Shown here one piece after another: positions 56,138-64,000 of a stretch of 64,000 nt of DNA (positions are counted from its first letter, which is position 1; each line of letters starts with the position of its first letter). The notes beneath the pieces were generated by a model. The model was not told the DNA's origin and did no database searches. It saw only the letters and a list, made by a program, of their open reading frames with translations. This stretch comes from Lenzites betulinus (Eukaryota > Basidiomycota > Agaricomycetes > Polyporales > Polyporaceae): NCBI GenBank assembly GCA_022264855.1, contig JABYQU010000019.1:372001-436000 (forward strand), read 5' to 3'. Position numbers and translations under genes: made by a program.

Positions 56138-59100
56138 TCAGATCATCCCCGTGCGCAGCTGCTGCTGGGGCGGCGGCGCCTTCGAGCGCGACGACTTCGG
56201 GCGGCTCGCGGGGCTCGCGGGGAGCCCGGGGCGGCCGTTGGGTGGGCCGAGGTGCATCACGCCGTGGGACGCGCCGCGCGGGGGCGGGGGCAGCGGCTGA
56301 TTCGGCGGGGGAGGGAGCGGTTGATTTGGGGGAGGGAGCGGCGGGTGGGGGCGGGGCGGGGCGAGGTATATGCGGCGGGCCCGGAGGGGAGGCCTGTCCG
56401 CTGTTGCGAGTGGGGCTGGGACTGCGGGCGGGTCTCGGGGACGCTGGGGAAGGAGTCGTAAAGGCCGGCGTTGTCGAGCGCATCGGAGATGCCGGTTGTC
56501 GAGACGCTCGCGATGGACTTCCATGAGCCGCGGCGGGAGAGCGAGGGCCGTCCGGGAGGGGGTATCGGAACTAGGTTGTTCGGATTGGGAGCGGGGGTTG
56601 TGTTGTTGTTGCCTGGGACCGGTGGAGGCATTCCCCGAGGCGGCTGAAGTTGCGGCGGGAGGGGGAGCGGGCGCGGCGGACGAGGAAGAGCTCTCTGTCC
56701 TCCCTGACCATCGTCGTCATCTGAAAGCAATAGAGTTTTAGCCCGGGTTTCACGCATACAGCTAGGCGTGACGTACCCTCAGAAGCAGCACTCGCTTCGT
56801 AGCTCTGATGGCTTCCGTCCTTCCTATGCAACAGCCTATCGGCAAAGTTGCTCGCGCGTGAGATGCTGTTCTTGAACATCGTCGAGCTCCGACGTATCGA
56901 TCCAGTCTCGCTAATCGACGGCTCGTACGGCGGCGTGGGAGGTGTCGCCACCAGCATCGAGTCCTCCGACGAGGACACGCTATCGCGTGAGTCCGGCGGT
57001 AGACGAAGGTTGCCCGAGCTCTTAGCTCGCGAGAGCAGGTTCGTCAGGTATCCCGACCTAGGGGGGCTCTTCGGTGGAGGGGGAGGCGGCGGGGTGGACG
57101 TCTGGCCACGTGCCGACGACGCATGCGCGAGAGCGCTCTTCGGCCGTGGTGGAAGGGGAATGCGTACGTTGGGGTCTGCCGTCAAGAACATAGGCTGTAG
57201 CTGAGGCCGGGATGACGATGCGCTGTCAGTGGACGGCCGTTCAGAGATTGAGTGGTCCATCGACGGCCGCGACGGCACACGATCCAAAGAAGGTCTTGAC
57301 GCATTACGCTCTACGCTGCGCTCAGGATTGCGGTCTGCGGGCGGACGGGACGGGGGACGCGGCTGAGCAGGGAGGGGCCGGCCGCTAGAATGAGAGGTGC
57401 GAGCGGTACTCCGATCTTGAGACAAACGAGCGAACACATCACGGTCATCCGGAGATTCTGGTAGATCTTGCGTTGGCCGTGGCCTGTCAGAAGCGGACTG
57501 GCGACCTGCGTAAGGGGGCGGCGATACAGAGGCCTGAGGGGCGGCGCGCGGCTTCTTCGACGGGGTGCGGTTATCCGCCAACTGTTTCTCGAACACGACC
57601 GCGTCGGCGAGCAGGGCGGCTAAGTCGCTCACGCCTGTGCCAATCATGGGGGAAGGGGAGGGAAGGTCGGGGTATTGGACATTCACACTCACTGGTCGGC
57701 TCTTCCCTTCCACCACTTTCCGGTGGACAACGGCGTGGAAGCCCCGCGGGCCTTCGATGGGCGTAAGCTCAGGCTCTTCAAAGGGCACGGCAAGTGACGC
57801 AGGCGAAACATGCGAACGCGTGGACTTCCGTGCGGAGGGCTTCCGCGACACGACGCCCGTCGACGATGGTGACGTTCCATCACCGGAATAATTAGATGTC
57901 GGCGAATATGTCGATGCGGGAGAGGACGACGACGACCCGCTGGCGGAATTTGGCGCAGGAGCAAGGGTCTCGCGTTGGGGCGGAGGGGGACTCGGACGCG
58001 GAGGAGGGGCATTGACAACAACAGGAGCGGGCATCGGTTGTACTGGGGGCTGTTCCACCTTCTTGACAGCAGGTTGTGGCCTCGCGACAGCCACTGGTTG
58101 AGGAATTACGACAGATAGAGGTGGAGACGTCATCCGAGGGGGAGGAGTACCCGCGATCCTCACCATACCGTCACCAGGAGTGACGCTTCCCTGACTGTTG
58201 ACCTTCGCGGCCCTCGCTTCTTGCTGCGAGGAGAACGTGCCATCATCGCTCGGTGTTTGGATGGGAGCGGACGTTGGCGCGGAGCTACCGGAAGAGATCG
58301 TGTCTGTCTCACCAAATGTGCCCCTACGGAAGCCCTTGGCTGCGATCGGCGAGTCCAGAGCCTCCGGGATGGCAGGAAGGGCACGAGAGAATTTCTCGAC
58401 CACAGCTGGAGTTGCAGCATAGTACGAGGAATAAATGTCGCTGGTTGGAGAAAGGGGCTCCTCGATGCCGCCGGGGCTGTTGTACGAAGCAGGAACAGTG
58501 GGGGACAGGTATTGAGCCGACGGTGCCTTAAGGTCGTCATGTTGGCTCTTCTGAGACGCCCCTGGCCGCGGAGGAGTAGACGGATCGATATCCCTCGAGA
58601 TGCTGCTCTGTTGTGCGAGATAATCGCGCACGGCCTGGGACGAGAGCTGACCATTAAGCGAAAACCGTTGTTTGACCGGCGTCGCGATGTCAATGGCATC
58701 CTGCTGGAGCAACAGCTGATCAAGCATGTCTTGCACAGATTTCTGTTGCTCGGTGTCGAGTGATGCAAACGTCTGCAGGGCATCCGCGGGAACAATGACG
58801 GCACCAGCATCACCAGACTGTGTCGCCCTGTCCAGTTGTTCGATGGCAGCCAGTACTGCGGGGTCCAAAGCCGTAGGCTCGTCCGCTGCGGGCTCAGACT
58901 CCGAGGGTTGTGCCAAAGTTGCTTGCTCAGCGCTGCGCTGTACGTCGGGCTCGGAAGGAGAAATCACGACGGCGGGGGGCGGGAGCGAGGCCTCCTTAGG
59001 CGCTACGACATCAGTCTGTTCAAGATCTGTGGGTAGACTGGCCTGGTTACTGTCTGTTGGCTCTCCTCCTTGCTCCGCCGCCTCTGACACAGGTTGCGCC

Positions 59101-59703
59101 AGTGATATCGCCGCTTCTGCCTGAGCCTCCTCTTGACCGGTTCCCGAAGGGTCGTCTGCCGACGTGAGATAGCCGTCCGAAAGTACCTCTTCAATGGGGT
59201 CGCCGTTCTCGGAAAGTATCCATGGTGAACCAGGTGGACTAGGTGACGTCGCATAGCGTTCGAGCTCAAGACGGGTAGACTCGCGTGACTTAGAGCCTTC
59301 CTTCTTGCTTCCCTTCGTGGTCGGGGGGACGGGGATTTGCGGGCGCGAAAGGCCGGGAATGCGGTTGCCGTACAGCTCACCGTGTCGCTTAGGCGGCGCA
59401 GACTCATCTGGCACGGGGGCAAAGCCAAATCTGCTCTTGGGAGTGGGGACGGCACCTTGCTTCTCAAAGGATGCTATGCGGTCGCGGAAGTTGCCCGTGG
59501 AGGCTGCGGACGGCTTCGGGAGGGTCTGGGAGTTCGTGGAGGTGGGTTGCTTGGAAGCATTGGCCTTCTGTTGTTCTTGGAATGCGGCGATGCGGGCCTT
59601 GAGGTCGACAGGAGGAACGGTGGTCCTGGTGGATGTCCTGGAACAGGCCGGTTGAGACACGAGACGGGGGAAAGGACGGAGAGAGGGCGTGTGAGACGTA
59701 CAT
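56138..59703 (-). CDS. Large proline/serine-rich disordered protein, unknown function
   Basis: This gene encodes ~1,150-1,200 aa, almost entirely low in order. The main exon runs 59637-56766 and another begins near 56733, after an intron. The N-terminus has two related segments, LKARIAAFQEQQ and FRDRIASFEKQG, like a short repeated helix. The middle is acidic and Ser/Gln-rich. The second half is dense in Pro-rich SH3-ligand-like stretches (PPPPPPKSPPR, RPLPAQPRPPSRPP) and basic Ser-rich runs (RKPSARKSTRSHVS). A basic amphipathic segment near TMFKNSISRASNFADRLLHRK might bind membrane. A cortical or actin-linked scaffold is a plausible guess, not a finding. The only nearby start codon is formed by joining AT (59703-59702) to G (59637) across an intron. 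The final ~90 codons are uncertain in frame; the best ending is RTGMI and stop at 56138. Confidence 0.65.
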
Positions 59704-60179
59704 TGATGAAACGCAGGTGATCTGTAAAACGAGAGCAGCAACGAAGGCAAGGACGAGGACCACGAGCGACCTGCGACTGCGATGGCCTGCTCGTCGAGCG
59801 GTAAGACGAACGGAGGGGATGATGGTGGAAGTGATGAAGGGCGTAGAGAGCGGCGGGCAGAGCGAGCAGCCCGCCTCTGGCCAGTGTCACTCCATCACCT
59901 CTCCCCGGTCACTGATCGCTGCTGCCGCCCGCGCCTCTCCCACGTTTCCGTCAATCACCTCCTCACCGCCTTCCTCCTCCCGGATCATATTTCGTAGCAG
60001 TCCATGGCCCAGACGAAGCTCTTAGTTATTTAGCCTCGCCACATTCAACGGCTGAGACCCCAGGGCGATCCTCCTGGTGGCAGTCAGCCGCCGACATGGA
60101 TGCCAGTGCGCTGCGTCAACTGGACAGAACACGTCTCAACGTCGCTCACACATACACAGCAAGCCGTCGGGCAGATGTA
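59704..60179. other. Intergenic, promoter of the proline-rich protein gene
   Basis: This minus-strand promoter and leader region also includes the 3' flank of TRF4. No gene is supported. Confidence 0.45.
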
Positions 60180-62399
60180 TCATTCATCGAAATCACCCGC
60201 CATAGCCTTCGACAGCCAGTACGACCTCCTGCTCGCCGTCGCCGCATCCCCCGCGCCACGTCCCTTCTCGTCCAACGCCGCCAGGTCGTACTCTCGCTCC
60301 TCCTCGGATATCCCGTCGTCCACCCGTGATTCGCGCTTGGACGCGTACGCATCGTCGTACGGATCATCATCGTCGGTCGTGTACACCGTGTGCACCGTGA
60401 CATCTTTGTCCGCGCGTGCGCCTGTTCGTCGACGCTTCTTCGGTGGCTGTCTCCTGCTGTCGATCTCGTATCTGCTCTCCACCACGTCCGCAGGCGCCCC
60501 CTCCTCCTCGTCGGTCTCCGGGTCCATATCGGCTTCACCCCAGGCAGACCGGACGCTCGCCTCCTCCGCTGCGCGCCGGGACGACGCGCCTCTGGGCTCC
60601 CCCGGGGCCGTCGGCGCCGGCGTTGTCACTTTGGGCGTGATGCCCAGCATGCGGTGCAGAACTTGACGGTCGTACACCTCCTGCACTACACGCCGATGGT
60701 TGATAGTCTTTAGCTGATGGTCAGTGCTGATGGTCACGCTCTGGGCTCCCAGCGTGTGCGCACCTCCTGCGTCACCCCCATCACGCTCGCGAGGATGCTC
60801 ATATCTTCGGGCTCGGGTGCCGCGCGCAGCCGCACCGTCCGTCCTTCACGGCGTGCGCTGATGATGCTGGCTTGTGCGTACGCCGCTGCGGTCATGATAT
60901 TGTGCGCGCCTGCCAGTGACGTGCGCACTTTCGCGATGTTGTACGAGCCGCGAGATATATCATTTGCTGGGGAAGATTAGACGTCAAATTCCAGATGCCA
61001 ACATTGCTGCACTCACTGGGATCACCAGGATCTTCTATTGACAAGAGTTTCTGGCCGTAGTCCATCCAGCCCCTCTGGGCCTTGTTGAAGTACGACCCCC
61101 CGTCGCGTAGCGAGATGCCCACTTCCTGGTAGTTGAAGTAGCACCCGTAGAGCTCGAAGAACTCCATGACCAGCACGCCTAGGTTCTTCGACGGATCAAT
61201 CTCCCCTCGCCGCACCTTCGGATGCATCTGTAGGAAGCTGATAGCGAGGCACACGATGCTGTAGCTCCCAAGACCGCCAGTAAAGACCTCGTTCATGCTG
61301 CGCTGACTGAGGAACGACTTGATGATCAGGACGAGGCTCCTAAGCGCGGGCAGCTCCTCGAGGAACTGCTTGACCATCTTCCCGGCGGTCACGCCGTTCC
61401 CCTGGTTAATGCTGATGTCGACGGAGAAACGGCCATGCGTCGTGACGAATTTGATGATGGGCACCTTGGCTTTTGCGATGATTGTGACCCGGTCGGTGAT
61501 CCCAGCGCGTTTGACGATGTTCGCCAGGGAGTGTAGCACGGAGACTTTGTCCATTCGTGCCATAGCGTCTGAGTATATAACGAGGTCGATGTCCCTGCAT
61601 GAGGGTGTTAGTCCGAGCCAGGCGCGCGTAGCACGGAGCATTGTGGCGTACCCTAGCGGTAGGTATAGCTTCGTCTCGTAACTACCAAAAGGTAGCACTT
61701 GCGCGTCCGGATATGTCCTGTTCACTGCACGAGAGACGAGCGTCACCACGAGCGAACGAATCTCATCCTCCACGGGCGTTGGCGAAATATAAGTCACGAA
61801 CGCCTCTACCTCATGATGTAGCCTAGTGAATAGATCAGCACACGGAACACCATCGTGAGGCCCGCCATGCACGCGTACATTTCGGCGACGTTCGCGCAGC
61901 TGTCCCAGTCGACGTCGCTCACCCACGGGGCCTTGCGCGACGCTGCGGCAGTCCGCTGTTTCTTGTTCGCGTACCCGTCCTCGAGGTTGATCTCGTCCGC
62001 CTTCCGCTTCCGCCCCGCATGCTCGCGCCCGCCCGCCCGCTCGTGCTCACGCTCGCGTTCGCGCTCCTTCTCCCTCGCTCTGCTCTTGCCCTTGCCCTTG
62101 TCCCACTCCCGCTCGGGCGGCCAATCATCCTGGGCAGGCGCCGGCTCTTCGGGGTCGGTGAAGGAGAACGGGATGAAGTCTGCCTCGGCGAACGTGCTCT
62201 CCGCGGCCTTGCCGTCTTTCGCGGATGATTTTGGGGGTTCTTCGGCTTTAGGTGGTATGGGTGTGTTCGAGCCAGAGGGGCCCGCTTCGAGGTCAGCAGC
62301 GGCTTGCTGCTTCTCCCTCCTCCGCGCGCGTCGAGTGGAGGGTTTCTCTTCGGAGGGCGCGGAGCCAGAGCTACGCCGAGGATTTGTTGATGCCATCAT
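60180..62399 (-). CDS. TRF4: Non-canonical nuclear poly(A) polymerase Trf4/5 (TRAMP)
   Basis: This enzyme adds short A tails to aberrant or processed nuclear RNAs and hands them to the exosome as part of TRAMP. Five exons give 668 aa: 62399-61879, 61822-61652, 61594-61017, 60966-60764, 60713-60180. The N-terminal ~170 aa are charged and disordered, with runs of Arg/Glu. The nucleotidyltransferase core begins LHHEVEAFVTYISPTPVEDEIR. It contains LPFGSYETKLYLPLGDIDLVIYSD with two catalytic Asp residues (DID), and the third Asp in FSVDISINQ. The central domain (FLSQRSMNEVFTGGLGSYSIVCLAISFLQ) and PAP-associated motif (NLGVLVMEFFELYG) follow. The C-terminal part has INHRRVVQEVYDR and an acidic/basic tail. 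ATGATG at 62399 was chosen as start. The yeast paralogues Trf4 and Trf5 cannot be told apart here. Confidence 0.92.
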
Positions 62400-64000
62400 A
62401 GCTAGATTCAGACGTATGGGCCCCCCTGAAGTAATCGTAGCGCAGCTAGAGCAGAGATTCCAGTACAAGGTTTTCGGTAAGCGAGAAGATGACCACGCGC
62501 TTCTTGAAGTTGCCGCCACAAGTATGTCTAGCGCCCGAGGTTATGGGCGTTCGCGTATGGCTGGCGCCGCTCTCTTGCACTACGATGTCACAACACTCCC
62601 TCGTGCAAGTCCCGGGAGCACCGTGCCTTGAAGCTTTAGATTCGAGTGAGGTGTAAGTCTTCTAAGATGTACGTAACTCATGTCTTAGGAGACGATATCG
62701 ACGGCGGTCATCATCCAACTCTTCATTGAAATCAACGCTGCAGTACTACACTACACTCCTGATTGAAATATGAGAGGTTTGTAAGTAGTTGGCCTTCGTC
62801 GCCCCGAGGGTGTCCCTTTGTTGCTGACCATATGCTCTCTAGTACAGCATGAAATCTCGTTCGAAATCCACGAGGTCTCTTTCGCATTCTACTACCTCGT
62901 CGCCCAGTACCATACTGCCTACAGTCGACGGCTCTCCCAGCGGTGCTTCTGAACTGAACTTGCTTGTGGGGGAACCTTGGGCTATATGGCGACTACTAGC
63001 TGCTTCCACGCGTGTCTACCAACTCAGGCCATGCTGAAAGGCAAGGACGCGTCGGAAAACCTGCGCAAATCTGCGCCCGAACCAGTCGTGCTAGCAACGA
63101 GCAGCCGTTCTTTCCAGACCGACGCTAGCTATTGTGCCCCGGCAGAGATGTGAGCTTCTTCCTGCTCAGTGCGGTCGACGCAGACAAGCGCTACCCGCTG
63201 CTTTACTCGTCTCTGCCTTGGCGACGCCACCCACTCGTCCCGGGTTGCAATGCCCAAACTCATTGCACTAACGGCTGGATTTCCCTCACGTATCGCACCC
63301 CGACTTCTCCCGCTCTCGATGCTACTCGGATGTCTTCAGTGAGTGTTATGAACGCCGGAGCCGCTAACAATCTTCCGCACCAGGTGGCGTATCTTCGAAT
63401 GATCTCTGACGGAACTTTTAAAAAGTTGTCATCCTCCCGCGGCCTGGGCTCCGTCAAATCCACTGTGGCGTACGGCTTCGTCAGCTCCCGGGGCGCGGGA
63501 AGGCATCGCTCACTGTGCTGCCGCCTATGACGAAAGCACGTCTGTACCAGGTCGCCTGCGCGCTGACGGTGCGTATCGTGAACATACGTCGGCCGCTAGT
63601 CGAGCACGTTGAGGGTAGGCCGAAGGCCCGCTAGTGTAGATGAGCAATCTCTCCTTATAATGAACCCCATTGATACAACACCATCCGCCTCTCCGTGGCT
63701 TGTATGTTGACTGCAGAGACAGTCGTTACGCGATACAGCAATACAAGGGTCCCGTTCCACCGCCTTGTTCACGTCGCCATCAAGAGAAGCCAAGATGATA
63801 TCGACCAAGTTTCTTTACGCTACCACGGTCGCCGCTCGTATCGCTCAACGATTAGAGTCATAATAGCCCTGAGGCTCGACGCTACCCATGGCGTACGCAG
63901 TAGTGCGGTGATATCCAAGGTACAACGCACCAGTGGTAAGATGGTTCTGGAATGGAAGAACCGCAAATGAATAAGATACGAGCGGCATCATCAGAAGGGG
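62400..64000. other. Right end of window, no gene recognised
   Basis: This includes the TRF4 promoter. A Ser/Thr-rich frame from an ATG at 62849 (62 codons, starting MKSRSKSTRSLSHSTTSSPS) and a frame at 63132-63530 are the best candidates for exons. I could not join them into a convincing gene or match them to a family. A gene continuing past the window edge is possible. Confidence 0.4.

Noticed and set aside
61855..62631. 258-codon plus-strand frame
   Set aside because: Antisense of the charged N-terminal exon of TRF4; the Ser/Arg/Leu runs mirror Glu/Arg codons on the other strand.
1..64000. CRISPR arrays, bacterial operons, retroelements or DNA transposons
   Set aside because: No regular repeat-spacer pattern, no reverse transcriptase, integrase or transposase motifs, and no long terminal repeats were seen.

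Overview
This window looks like nuclear DNA of a filamentous basidiomycete, probably a wood- or litter-associated agaricomycete such as a polypore. The evidence is internal. Genes carry many short GT-AG introns of about 45-110 bases. Third codon positions are very GC-rich. The proteins are of basidiomycete type: fungal Zn2Cys6 regulators, a CE16/SGNH esterase, serine-rich GPI proteins, MDM12 of ERMES, MIF2/CENP-C and a caspase-fold protein. No operons, rRNA genes, convincing tRNAs, CRISPR arrays or intact transposons were seen.

Layout. 1-7.6 kb is GC-rich and has no gene I can support. A 13-exon Zn2Cys6 regulator follows (7.9-11.8 kb, PriB-like). Next is a tandem duplication of about 2 kb (12.5-16.9 kb); each copy carries its own upstream region plus a secreted, Ser/Thr-rich, GPI-anchored protein gene. 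A protein with two PWWP-like modules (17.1-20.5 kb) comes next. Then follows a dense housekeeping block: Golgi apyrase YND1 (minus), divergent from the Elongator acetyltransferase/radical-SAM subunit ELP3 (plus); MDM12 (minus), tail to tail with ELP3; a nucleotide-sugar transporter (minus); the mitoribosomal protein MRP51 (plus); and the NMD helicase UPF1 (plus).

A second Zn2Cys6 regulator (minus, 38.0-39.8 kb) faces UPF1. It is followed by a second gene-poor stretch (39.8-44.5 kb). A secreted CE16-type esterase (minus) is divergent from the AP-2 mu adaptor (plus). After that come a small dimeric alpha/beta-barrel protein, MIF2/CENP-C, a caspase-fold protein with a small unknown gene just downstream, a long proline-rich disordered protein (minus) and the nuclear poly(A) polymerase TRF4/5 (minus). 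The last 1.6 kb holds nothing I recognise.

The genes do not form one pathway. Shared themes are RNA surveillance and modification (UPF1, TRF4, ELP3), secretory and Golgi work (YND1, nucleotide-sugar transporter, AP-2 mu, GPI proteins, CE16), mitochondria (MDM12, MRP51) and chromatin or kinetochore (PWWP protein, MIF2). I did not find a clear new multi-gene system. The most unusual items are the duplicated GPI-protein module with diverged TATA regions and a one-copy insert, a start codon apparently split by an intron, a zinc cluster broken over three exons, the double PWWP-like protein, and the caspase gene with its small neighbour. Exon models were built by hand from splice signals and reading-frame arithmetic, without alignments or transcript data.
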